Origin: Aplysia californica
Lineage: Eukaryota > Mollusca > Gastropoda > Aplysiida > Aplysiidae
DNA length: 64,000 nt
Assembly: GCF_000002075.1 (NCBI RefSeq)
Contig: NW_004797660.1
Coordinates: 332,655 to 396,654 of the forward strand
Direction of reading: 5' to 3'
Numbering within the stretch: position 1 is the first letter of the stretch; every line of letters begins with the position of its first letter. Positions 1 through 10,555 of this stretch are shown one piece after another. The position numbers and the translations under genes were made by a program. Under the pieces are notes generated by a model, which did not search any database, was not told where the DNA came from, and saw only the letters and a program-made list of their open reading frames with translations.

Positions 1-112
1 CAGCAAGGGGTCAAAAAGTGGAGACGAAATCAAATGACAGAAGATGGTTAGAGTGAGCAGAAAAATAGGTCAAAGGAGAACATTTAGAGAAGAAACACTT
101 TATGAGAGCCCC
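1..112 (-). repeat. SINE family A, partial, cut by window edge
   Basis: The purine-rich body matches, in reverse, the pyrimidine-rich body of the better copies at 3300-3786, 6056-6548, 31960-32467 and 52317-52822. The tRNA-like segment is mostly missing, and the terminal GAGAGCCCCC (reverse of the SINE start) lies at about 104-114. The 3' part would lie outside the window. Confidence 0.6.
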
Positions 113-429
113 CTTAATTTAGTCATTGCCCTTTGGTGTGGAGGATGGTACATACTTCTGGAGTCATGCTCAAGGCAGTACAGATGAGGATGGAAAAGAA
201 AACCTTGAACATGAACAGTATTGGTTCCAGAACACAGCCTTATTTTATTCCACTCTTGATCTCAAAGCAGTCATAAAACTTAAACAGCCATCAATTGGAT
301 TGTTGGCATTCATTCCTCATGGAATGATACAACCTCTCATTTTGGGGCTGTTAAAAAAATATAGAGACTATATGATATGATCGGGGTTTTGACTTTTGTT
401 GAATCGTTGTTGGTGGTGAATGATTTGAT

Positions 430-625
430 TCACTTCTGTGGGTGGTTGGCAGGTGCTCTGGTGTGGTTTGGCTTCTTCTTTCCTATCAAACATCTATCGT
501 CTTTATCACCCCTCCTTCTTTTTTGTGCTTGATTTTCTTGTAACACCTCTAATCTTCAGCACTTTTATGACCTTATTGATATTGTGTTGCAAGTGCCATA
601 AAACACTTACTAAAAAAAAAAAAGA
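430..625 (+). repeat. SINE-like family B, copy 1
   Basis: This is one of four related ~170-200 bp copies, the others being 4125-4322, 15596-15757 and 62600-62800 in reverse. Shared blocks are a CTCTGGTGTGGTTTGG-type start, CTTTCCTATCAAACATCT, CCTCCTTTTTTGTG, TAACACCTCTAATCTTC, and an end TATGACCTTA ... TTGCAAGTGCCATAAAAC followed by an A-rich run. No tRNA-like head is visible. The last ~40 bp resemble the 3' end of SINE family A. Confidence 0.75.
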
Positions 626-1162
626 TTCGCTTCGTTTCTCTCCAATGAGAGAAGGCTTATAATTTTTTAAATAATAACTGATTACCACGAAACCACTTTT
701 AAATGCATACATGCATACTATTCTGGAAAGCTGACTGCTACAACTACTAAACATAGCCTAAAGCCTAGCGAATGTTTTATACTTTGCAATCAAAAGCAAA
801 ATAAAAAGAATAGATTTAGATCTAGATCTATTTTTGGTATAAAAAAAGCAATGATCTTGGCAGTGGAGATTATTGCAAAATGCACTTCCTTTACACCGCG
901 GCGACCACAATACAAATACAACAATCGGGGGGAAACAATGGGCGCAGATTTGACATCACACCAAGAGATAACAAGGGTTATAAATAGAAATTAGGTGTAG
1001 ATCTATAGCCTAGATCTAGATCTATCTGTTTATATATATATATATATGGAAATGGTTTTGTGACCTAGCATAGGAATGAAGTTACACTGGAGAGGAACAG
1101 ACTCAAGACTCGACTCAAGGCTTTCTAAAACTGATCAAAGCCTGCCAGTGATAGCCTAAGTG
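626..1162. other. Upstream region of the ARF-like gene
   Basis: No coding sequence is recognised here. There is an AT dinucleotide run at about 1031-1047 and several dispersed TAGATC hexamers (821-832, 1011-1024). The gene's promoter and 5' UTR probably lie here, but no core-promoter element can be assigned with confidence. Confidence 0.35.
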
Positions 1163-4100
1163 ATGGGAAACTTTCAGGTCAAGAAGAAAGTTGATCCTCA
1201 GCATATAATAATTCAAGGTATTGTTGTTGTTTTTCTTTGTTTATAGTTTAAGAAAGAAGGCAGAAAAATGTCTTCTCTTTGAAATTATGAAATTAAATGG
1301 TATTTTGATCTACACCTGTACCCACACACCACACACTCACACATACACACACACACACACATACACCACACACCATACATACCGTACAACATAATAAACA
1401 CATACACACACATAAACACATGCACAGTCACACATGTGTACACACACAAACAAATCTTAATCGCATGATGTGATGATGTAGCTGTAGAGTTGTCAGAAAG
1501 TGAGAACAAAAAGCAGTGTCTGTAGCACACATAGTGGCTGAGACATTTTCCCTCCATCCTCTGGGAGAGACTTTTGAAGGTAGCCTACACGTGGCTCAAT
1601 CTACCAGCTCCCAAAGCTGACTGTGATAGTGATGATAGTCTATCTTCAGACTCAGAACAGGACACACAGGCTGAAGCATCACATGTTCTCCCAATTCAAG
1701 ATCAGGGATGGACCCAACTTACTGTCCTTGGGGTGCCAACTACCACGATCGATGCACAGCATAATATTCTCCAGGACTGCCCACAACTGGATACAGCAAG
1801 ACAAAAATACTGGCCTCAACCCAGGGACATGCACCAGAAGCTGTATGGCAGCTCTCTCTGGGATCAATCACTGCAGAGTTCATCAACACATCAGCCCTCA
1901 CCATCTATTTTTCCTTGAAGAACAAAGAAGAAGAAGCTTCATGAGACGGTATGAATTGAGCTCCTATACTCAGCACAATGTATTATTTTTGCTGAAGCAG
2001 AGATATGATGAGGAGAGACCACTAGAGAGGAGGGATTCACACAATCAGTAATTATGGGTCAATCTTAGTGCTCACTATTCACATACATATGATATGTGCT
2101 GTTTTTTAATCATTAATTTTTCTTGATTTTTTTGTCACACAATTTAATCATTGCAAGAACGGTTGTGCTGTTAGAGGACATGGTTGCTGTAAGATAGGTT
2201 AATTTGTATTGGCACTGGAAAATTTCATTTGGTCATGGTTGCTGTTATATATATGGAGGTTGCACTAATCTGGGTTACTGTTAAGTGGACAAGTTGAACT
2301 ATTGAAAGGCTAGCTGAGGCTCTTCTTCTTTTTTCTTCTTTTTCACTGCTAAATCTCAGGGGTAGTTGACTCCGGGTTGCCTTTCGGCCCCATGTATTTC
2401 GATTTCAAAGGCACTATCTATATTTTTCTATACTGACTGGAGTACAATTTTCAGTTTTGGGAGGAATTGATCTGAATGTTGCGCAGGTAGTGACTGGAGC
2501 CTATTCTTACTGATTTTAGAACACCCAAGGGATCTCTTTAACATGTGCAACTTGCACATGGGACCTTGAGGATTTTTCACCCTTATAATCTAAGAAGGCG
2601 AGAAGTTCCAGTCTAATTAAAATTTACCCTAAGATCAGGGGTGTAGCTGAGAGACAGCAGTAAGAATGAGCTTAGAGCAACAGTTGAGTCAAAATTAAGG
2701 GAGAAAAGAGCAGAGAGGGGACCCGGAATGGGGGGGGAGGGGGGGTGACTGGGTGGAGAGAAAGGCAGATGACAGAACAGGACAAGAGAACAAGAAAGGG
2801 GCACATTATAACAGAAAATTTTTCTGTGGCTGTCAGGATTTTGTCCTAGGATCTTTTTAATGAGAGGTGAACACCATACGTCTTGACCACAAAAGACCCC
2901 CACTAACTGAGGCGATGATAAAGATTTTCCCAGATGTTTTATATTACCTGGTAATGAAGACCTGGTATTGAATTTTTTTTAATGTCCTCATATATGGTCG
3001 CTTTTAAGGACAAGTGGGCTAACCCAAATTTCGGGGGGTTCCAGAAATCTTGACCTTCCCCAAAAGTGGGCTTTGCTCTTCTTATGGAGAAGTTTGGTTT
3101 CATTGGTGTATATATATTTGTTTGATTATATAGAGAAAACTCTCCTTGTCTTTTAAAGAAACTGAACAGGGGACAAAAATCTTTACTTTCAATTTTCTCA
3201 AAACAGCATTTTTCCGGATATCCCCTTTGTGCTTAAAAGCGACCATATTTCTTTTGATGGACACAAATATTTACTTTTGCTATTTGTATTCCATATTATG
3301 TTAGGGCCTCTCGTCGTTCAGGATTCGAATACAGATAACGACTGTAAATTTTCTTCACTAAAATTGTCTCTTTTCACCTCCTTTACTGCTCGCTAACAAT
3401 ATTCTGTTGTCTGCTTTCATCTCCACTTTCTACCCCTACCCCCTCTCCTCCTTTGCCCCCTCCTCTGGGCTCCCAACTCTTTCTGCAGCCTTTCTGCTGC
3501 TACTCCTTGGCTCCTTCTTGCTACTGTCTTTCAGAGACACCCCTGATCTTATGGTAGGAAAGATCTACACCTAGCCTTCTTGGAATAGGACAAAAAAATC
3601 TCAGGGGTCCCATGTGCATGTTGCTCACATTAAAGATCCCTTGGTGGTCCTAAAATGGATGAGAGTATGCTTCAGCCGTTACCCGGGCAAAATTAAAAAA
3701 ATTCCTGCCAACTGAAAATGTTTAATGTGTCCAGCGTGCTCATATGACCTTATGCAGTTGCGAACACCGTAAAACTTTTACCCCCCCCCCAAAAAAAAAG
3801 CACCTTATGTGTCACGACATGGTGGAACCAGGCGCTCGTCAGTTTTTGGGTATGTGGTATTATTAAATAGATATCGTCTTGAAACTTGTTTATTTGTCTT
3901 GCTTTTAATGGAAAGAAAATCCCTGTTTTCACCACACTGCCTCGCATATATCGAATAAATGCTACAACAGGTTCTAACGTAAGATTATCAGAAACTGAGA
4001 AAAATGTCTCCGAGACCAAAGTGAAAAAATATGATTCATTGTAGTTGAGGTCGACTTGTTTCACTTTAGTTTTCTGTACACTGTTATATTTTTCTGCACC

Positions 4101-7100
4101 ATAATATAGAAAGTTCAATCTCCAGCAGTCTCAACATTCTCATGGAGTATTTGGCTGCTCTGGTGAGATTTGCTCCTTTTTTCCTGTCAAACATCTGTGG
4201 TCGTTATCTTTCCTCCTTTTTGTCTTTGTATGTTACTCTCTAGTAATACCTCTAATCGTTGGCACTTATATGACCCTCTATTTGTGTTGCAAGTGCTGTA
4301 AAACTCTAACTAAAATTGAACTAAGACTAAAGATTTGCAACCGAAATAAAGTTACTTAAAATAAGAACATCAATTTTAATGTATAGTTGACAAGTTTTTC
4401 CTTCTTTTCCCTGTACCGCAGGTCTGGACGCGGCCGGAAAGAGCACACTTTTGTACAATCTCAGATATGGTGAAATCAACTCCAGCTACGCCATAATTGG
4501 TCAGTACTTCTCTTACGTACTTGCTTGCTTGTCTTCCCATATAGTGCATATGTCTAAGATACAATACATACGGGTAGTTCCTACTTCTTTTTTGTCCTCC
4601 CTCTGTTTAAATTTAGTTGGTCTATTTTGTTTTTCCTTGTTTTGCTAACTGCCTGTTGTTTTGTTGATGTGCTTCTATGTACTCAAACAATGAACAACAC
4701 CAATACTACAGCCCTCCACCTATACTATTTCTATTACCTACTGTCTGTTCCGTCTCTCATAATTTATGTTGAAATTACCCTTCTTATGTGTTTCTGAACT
4801 GTCTTGAGGGTTGAGTTTGGTGTAAATTTTCATTCAGACTGTTTTGAATAAAACATCATTTCATGCATTTCATTGACTTTGTGTTACAGTAAAGTCTACG
4901 AATCTCGAACACGAAAATCACGAATTCTCGGGTATCTTGAACATAATGCTCAGTCCCAGTTTTCAGTACCTATGTTTTCTTTGTATTGACTTCACAGAGT
5001 TCCAGAACATGCAGCACTTGAATCTCAAACAAATCCATTTCGCCTTCTCAACTAAAGACCCAGTTTTACAGCCTTTCAGGCTGCGGGTAGGCGTTTCTTC
5101 GTTATTGTTACAGCCAAACCGTGGTCCTTGTCTCACCTCGAGAGGCTGGAGGAAGGGGAAAGGGGGTTGGGGAGTGATCTTATCTGCACCGCATGACTGG
5201 CTCACCACGCATGCATTCATGCTGAGGGATGCACGCGATACGGATGGCAAGAGGAGTAACTTTCTGTAAGCCTATGAAATGAGAGGAAAGGAATGATATA
5301 ATAGAAGTCAACTGTGCACACGAGAGATTTTCTGCTTTCCACTTTCTTTCATCTTCTTGCTTTCACACCGTCAACACATTCATCAAGGGAGTAAAACATG
5401 TTAACTGTTTTAATGTTTGTTTTTACCTCCCTTGATTTTCTCTCTATTTCTTCGTATCTGGGGCTTTCACAGACATGACGAATTACAGAATCTCAAACAC
5501 TATTTCCAATCCCTGACGAATTCGAGTTACCCGTGTTTGACTGTATATACAGTGCAGCCTCTCTATAACAACTTTCGTTCTAACGACATGCTCTGAATAA
5601 AGAGCGACATGGTGCCCAGATTCCTATTTTTTCCTTATAATTATATGTCAGTAGTAATTTTTGGTTGCCTCTCTATAATGATACCGTAACTCTCTAAAAG
5701 GACATCTTTTTCTGGTCCCGACGTTGTCGTTATAGAGAGGCTGCACTGTAGGTTATAAAGGATTATTTCATTTTCAATAATGGCTCGTGTTAATCATCTA
5801 TCTAATAAAAAAAGTTTCATACTTCTCAGTGGTCTGGTGGTTAAGCTTTGAATTCTCAGGTGTAAGGTTGTGGGTTTGAATTCCATCCGGAGCCCGCCAT
5901 TTTGTTAGTGGGAAAGGATTTTACATGAATTTTCCTCACTTCATCCAGGTGGGAATGGGTATCCATCTTTAGACTAAGAAAGATCTTTTCAGTTTGTTAG
6001 CACTTGAGCGCTTAATCGGCTGCTTGCACTGTAATTTTAAAAAAATTTTTGGGGGGTAAGTGTTTTGCGGTGCTCGCAACTGCATAAAGTCATATATGAA
6101 TGGGCAGGACACATTAAACTTTTTCAGTTTATAGGAAATTTTGAATTTTGCGCGGGTGGCGGCCGAAGCCTAGATCTACTCTTATTGATTTTAGACCACC
6201 AAGGGATCTTTAACGTGCGCTACTTGCACACACGCCCTCGGACATTTTTCGCCCTTGTCCGTGAAGCCTAGGTGTAGATTTTAAATACCAGAAGATCAGG
6301 GGTGTGGCTGAAAGACAGCAGTAAGAAGGAGCCAAGGAGTAGCAGTAGAAAGGCTGCAGAAAGAGTCCGGAGCCTAGAGGAGGGGGCAAAGGAGGTGAGG
6401 GGATGGGGGCAGAAAAAGGAGACGAAAGCAGACAACAGAACATTGCTAGAGAACAAGAAAGGAGATAAAAGGAGACAATTTTAGAGAACACATTTTTGGG
6501 TCTCTACCTGGATTCGAACTCGGGACCTTTGAATGAGAGGCCCACACCCAGGAAATCAAGAATGTTTCTCAGTATTCTAGTGTCTGCTGGAGTAATAATC
6601 GTTGTAAAGTGCACAGAGCATAATAGTATTGATATATTTTCCAATATGTTTTGTCTCAATTGTGGAGGAAATGAGGCACCCCTGCTATTCTAACATTTTG
6701 AGTATGGCATGACTTTCTTATATTTCAGACTTTTAAAGTATGATCTTTGCAAAGTCATATTTTTTTAGGATGCAGTGCACTTCAACTGAGCTGCAAGAAG
6801 CAGATGGAACAGAAATGTAAAAAGAAATGTTTATGTTTTCCTGTTTGTTGGTCTTAATCTAGAATTAAATACAACTTGGAAAAATAACCCACATTTTTGT
6901 TGCTGCACCACTGTTTAGCATACAAGACAGACTTAACTGGCATAATAATTAAATCATAATATGTACCTGGAAATAATTTCTACCATGTGCTTCTTATCTT
7001 ACAACCAGGCTTTCCAATAGAAACTCTGTCCTTCAAAGGAATTGACATTACAAGCTGGGATATAAGCGGTCGGTGTGCACATGTAAGTAATTACAATGAA

Positions 7101-7874
7101 ATGTATCCTAAGCCCTTGTTCAAAAGAAAGTTGCTTGTACAAGATTAGATCTAGCTCTATCTGTGATCTGGAGCTCAGAAAACTTGAGATACATGAATGC
7201 TAAAGCATGGTGTTCACTGCTTAGAAGACTCTTAAAAACCAAGTATGAAACATTATTAGCGCCATAGAGCTTATCAATCAGAACTCTTCCTTTTCAATAG
7301 GACCGATGGTCTTGCCTAGTCTTGTTATCATAGTCACTTTGTACGCAGTGTTGTAATTTAGTTTCTTGTACCAGCGATATTCTGTTCAGATTAACCTAAT
7401 GGAAGCAGAACAAATTTGATCTTTTCAATTTTGGAAACTATTTCAACAGCCTAGCTTTGCCTTATAAAACAAAAAAGACTTAAGAAGATCTCTGTGTGAG
7501 CATCTATATAACACTGCAAAACTTTTGTTTTTGTTTCTGTAAATGAAGAGTGTACTGTTCACTTTTTTACTGATTAATTGGCCTAGCCACAACTATTGTC
7601 TGCCCTCAATTATGGCTACATCTCCTTTACCAGAATCGGCCTCTTTTAGATTACTACTACCGGACTGCCACTGGCTTTGTGTTTGTTGTGAACAGTGCTG
7701 ACCTTGAGATGATGGATGAAGCTTTTGATCAGTTTGACAGTTATATTCTGCAGGTGAGAAGTAATGTGTGTGTTATTTTAATTGCAGTAAGAGGCCATAA
7801 GTACTCTCATATTATCTTATGACAGGACTGTGTATACCCTAAATTTGACAATATGATGAGAGAGAGAGAGAGAG

Positions 7875-7954
<80 letters not shown>

Positions 7955-10496
7955 TAAAATAGAGAGACAGAACAAGGAAAAGAAGAAGAGATAGATTGTG
8001 TTTGTGTTGAAATAATGCTATAATTAAATTCAGATTAAGCGTCGCAGAAGCTGGTGACAGCACACTGTTTATTTCTTCCATTCGACGATCAGTCAAGGTT
8101 TTGCTAATTCATTTTGCTTTATTTCACATATTATTGTGGAAGTACAGTTGTTACCTGTTTGTTATTTCTTGATTCAGAGGCATTATATCAGGGACATGTC
8201 AGTTAAAATCATGTATGAGCTGTCAAACTTTCTTTTTGTGGGTGAAAGGCAAGCACCCAATCCTTACACAAAAAAGGATGATCTAGTGCAAAATTTGAAA
8301 GTTCATTTCAGAGTTGTGACGTCCTGACATGTGATAGATAATACCCTTCTGTATTCTGTTTTGTTAAAAATTTCTGAGACAATTGAGAGGAAAGTATGAA
8401 ATAATACCTCTTCTGGACGTAAGGTATTTTATTGAGTATCTCTACCTTTCTGCCTGGGATATTTCCTGTACTTCTCTGGTTTTTCCCTTACAGAAAGAGT
8501 CAAAGCATAGGTCTTTGAAATGATCAAAATAGTGTCAGTTGAGACATGAAAAACTTTGCACTTTTTGTGCTGGGGTCATCGAACAGTCTTTAACTTCTGG
8601 GCAAGAGTGATTTGATCTAATTCTTTACCAAGGTTTGTTTGGGTTCACGTGAAAATTAATGCTTTATTCGGGTTGTCCGAATGAAACTATTGTATGTGGA
8701 AATTGAGCTTCACATGATTAGATGTGAGATTGTCAGGGAGCAAACCAATTGCCCTTATCCAGAGAATATATATATATATGAAGAAGCTTTGCACAAAATT
8801 TGTATCTTCCTGAGCAATTCAAGAAACCTTGTATTTTTATTTACTGTAGAGATTTGTTTGTGCCTTTGAATATAAGGAAGATGTATGTCATTGATTGAAC
8901 CTAATGTCTAATTGTCCGGCTGATTTAAATTCATTTGTCCTTTTGATTGCTGAACACAGTCTTGTCAAAGTCCGATAGAGTGATAGTCTATTCAGCGGGA
9001 TATGCCTTTGTGAAAACACCTTACAGTCAGGATCAGGAAAAAAGTCAATGTTTGTCTATCCCTGTGTGTTTCAGAAAGAGGAAACGAAAGGAAGAGTGGT
9101 GATGATTCTGGCAAATAAACAAGACTTACCCCGTGCTCTGAAATGTGAGGAGCTGGAAAAGAAATTCAGGGAGAGGTTCCCTGACACTCCGGACCGCAGT
9201 AAGTTGGTATACACTAACATTTAAAAGAAATATGAAGAAATAATATATGCCTCAACATGCAGAAACATTCAACTGTATGCAGAAATGCATCAACATAAAC
9301 ATGAATTCTGCACTGTAAAGAAACAGGAAAGGAAGTGCACTACTTGAAGTACAGACAAGGCTCACCGTGTCTTTTTTTATTCCTTTACTTGCATTTTTTT
9401 GGGGGGGGTGTTTGTAATTATGGTAAGGAAAACAACACAGTCTAAAGCAGATGCCAGCCCTGTTGTCCATCATAGATAAATAAGGAGCGGAAATTTTTTT
9501 TCCCTCATTTCTCATGTCTTTTGTTTTTGCAAATGGGCTCTTTCTGAATAAGGAACACTTTGCCAAGGGAAAAAAAGACACAGAAAAGGCGTTTAACAAA
9601 ACAGCATTAGCAAGTAATTTATTCTTATTTGCTTTAGAGGTTTTTAAAAATATTTTTGTCATCAACCCTCTTATCCATCTCTTTAGAAAAGTCTGAGTTC
9701 CTCAGGGAACTAGAAAAAAAAAAAAAATGGAATGAAAACTTAGTTGGATGGCTTTTCAGGTTTGAACATAACAATATTAGGCTATTTTGAGTTTGTGCAA
9801 TTGCTTCTAGAATGTGATTTTGTCTCTTCTAAAACAGTTGTAGGCATTTTACACCCCCTTCAACATAATTAAGATCATTTAGGAGGTAGGCTGCTTCGAC
9901 CCTGCCTGTCATTGCTGATCCAGGATGAGAGCGATACAATATCACGGTAGAAAGACAGAGTTACTGGACAAAATTTCTCCCCACTCAGTAATCAAATTCA
10001 CGTTTTTTTAACAACAGTGCAACAGTAATGTGCCTAACCACTAAGCTACAGTTGCCATTAATTCTTTTCATATTTACCACAAATATATGTTTTTGTGTCC
10101 ATAATATGTTACATGCATAGTTTGCATATATGCTTTGGCTGCTTTTCAAGCAGACACCTGAGTGTTAGCAAAATTTCCCCACCCGGATTTTAAATCTATA
10201 TCAGTCTTTATATTAACATTTCCTTTCATTGACCTATTACTTCAATGCCAAACACTGTCTCTATTGGTCTCCCCACAGAGATTTTCTTCCAACCTTGCAT
10301 TGCATACACGGGAGAAGGTATCCGTGAGGCCTTTGACATTTTTACCACTGAACTAAAGCTCAACCAAGCAACCTCTAACATTAACATGAAAAGTTCTGTT
10401 GAAGGAGGAGATGTGGCTGAGAGTCCAAAGGAGAATTCCATGAAGTTGCTCTTCAAAAAACCCATGAGTTTCGTGAAGTCTGTGCTAATGTATTGA
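1163..10496 (+). CDS. Atypical ARF/ARL-family small GTPase, six coding exons
   Basis: Coding exons are 1163-1217, 4422-4499, 7009-7082, 7634-7753, 9075-9198 and 10279-10496. All have GT/AG junctions and join in phase to 222 codons plus TGA. The start MGNFQVKKKVDP has Gly2 as expected for ARF N-myristoylation; exon 1 was chosen because its split Gly codon exactly completes GLDAAGKST (P-loop, residues 19-27). NKQD (123-126) is intact and G5 is CIAYTG (157-162). Switch residues are unusual: the ARF Thr48 position is Ile44 (AIIG), and switch II reads WDISGR (61-66) instead of WDVGGQ, so the catalytic Gln is Arg and the first Gly is Ser. One extra residue follows (CAHNRPLL). A ~40-residue polar C-terminal tail follows the G domain. 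Known: ARF/ARL proteins recruit coats and effectors to membranes. Inferred: GTP hydrolysis is weak or altered. I cannot assign a specific ARL subfamily. Exon 1 is the least certain part. Confidence 0.85.
1319..1452. repeat. Imperfect (CA)n microsatellite
   Basis: An interrupted CA-rich tract (CACACA blocks with TACA and CATA interruptions) in intron 1 of the ARF-like gene. The apparent reading frames here are low-complexity artefacts. Confidence 0.85.
1640..1925 (+). mobile_element. Relic of LINE 3' coding end (post-RNase H Cys/His region)
   Basis: Two overlapping frames give LKHHMFSQFKIRDGP and then ILQDCPQLDTARQKYWP ... KLYGS. This is the typical C-terminal segment after the RNase H domain of Jockey/I-group LINE polyproteins in invertebrates (pattern RTGHxRLxxHxF ... 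HxLQxCPxxxxxRxxxWP). A frame change separates the halves, so it is dead. It sits in intron 1 of the ARF-like gene in sense orientation. Confidence 0.65.
2440..2902 (-). repeat. SINE family A, diverged copy
   Basis: In reverse it reads GGGGGTCTTTTGTGGTC-AAG ... GGTGTTCACCTCTCATT, then the pyrimidine-rich body, the CACCCCTGATCTTA block, GGTCCCATGTGC, GATCCCTTGG and the CAACTGAAAA block. It is more diverged than the other copies, and the last 3' tail block is not clear. Confidence 0.75.
3300..3786 (+). repeat. SINE family A, near full length
   Basis: The shortened head (GGGCCTCTCGTCG ... GGATTCGAAT) is followed by the C/T-rich body, ACACCCCTGATCTTATGG, GATCTACACCTAGCCTTC, GGTCCCATGTGCA, TTAAAGATCCCTTGGTGG, CCAACTGAAAATG, and the tail CATATGACCTTATGCAG ... 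CACCGTAAAAC. The first part of the tRNA-like head is deleted. Confidence 0.85.
3810..3920 (+). repeat. MITE family U, partial copy
   Basis: TCACGACATGGTGGAACC followed by AGGCGCTCGTCAGTTTTT matches the terminus of the fuller copy at 44850-45320, and similarity fades after about 100 bp. The opposite terminus is not seen nearby. Confidence 0.6.
4125..4322 (+). repeat. SINE-like family B, copy 2
   Basis: It shares TTGGCTGCTCTGGTG, CTGTCAAACATCTG, CCTCCTTTTTGTCTTTG, AATACCTCTAATCGT, CACTTATATGACC and TTGCAAGTGCTGTAAAAC with the copies at 430 and 15596. It ends about 100 bp before exon 2 of the ARF-like gene. Confidence 0.75.
4887..5543. mobile_element. pogo/Tigger-like element, non-autonomous
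   Basis: It starts TA|CAGTAAAGTCTACGAATCTC and ends GAGTTACCCGTGTTTGACTG|TA. The ends are imperfect inverted repeats of the CAGT...CTCGAA type, flanked by TA as in the pogo branch of Tc1/mariner. About 657 bp, with no transposase recognised. It directly abuts the next pogo-like element. Confidence 0.6.
5550..5748. mobile_element. pogo-like MITE, 199 bp
   Basis: Near-perfect terminal inverted repeats CAGTGCAGCCTCTCTATAAC and GTTATAGAGAGGCTGCACTG, flanked on both sides by TA. Too short to encode a transposase. It lies in intron 2 of the ARF-like gene. Confidence 0.85.
5822..6040 (+). repeat. tRNA-derived SINE, third type (family C)
   Basis: The head contains an A-box-like AGTGGTCTGGTGG and a B-box-like GGGTTTGAATTCC spaced as in a tRNA. 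A body with CCTCACTTCATCCAGGTGGG follows, then an end near CTTGCACTGTA and an A/T-rich run. Its body is unlike family A, and it is immediately followed by a reversed family A copy. Confidence 0.6.
6056..6548 (-). repeat. SINE family A, full-length copy, reversed
   Basis: It starts with the reverse of the shared tail (TTTTGCGGTGCTCGCAAC, GCATAAAGTCATAT) and runs through the purine-rich body. It ends with the tRNA-like B box in reverse (GGATTCGAACTCGGGACC) and TGAATGAGAGGCCCACACC. All family blocks are present in order. Confidence 0.85.
7856..7952. repeat. (GA)n microsatellite
   Basis: A nearly pure GA tract with a few A interruptions, in intron 4 of the ARF-like gene. The long reading frame on the reverse strand is an artefact of the repeat. 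Confidence 0.95.
9868..10062 (-). repeat. tRNA-derived SINE-like repeat
   Basis: In reverse it begins GTAGCTTAGTGGTTAGGC (A-box-like) and continues with TTGATTACTGAGTGGGG in the B-box region. It then runs into a body with CTCTCATCCTGGATCAG. It differs from families A and B and lies in the last intron of the ARF-like gene. Confidence 0.45.
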
Positions 10497-10549
10497 ATGA
10501 TTAAAATACATCCATCTAAACTGTATCTAGTTGTACTTTGAATTTTGTC

Positions 10550-10555
10550 AATAAA
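10550..10555 (+). terminator. Poly(A) signal of the ARF-like gene
   Basis: AATAAA lies 54 bp after the TGA of the ARF-like coding sequence, so the 3' UTR is probably very short. Confidence 0.75.

Noticed and set aside
126-380. Small open frame starting MPFGVEDGTYFW
   Set aside because: No recognised motif, no supporting splice structure, and it lies between two repeats; it is best treated as chance.
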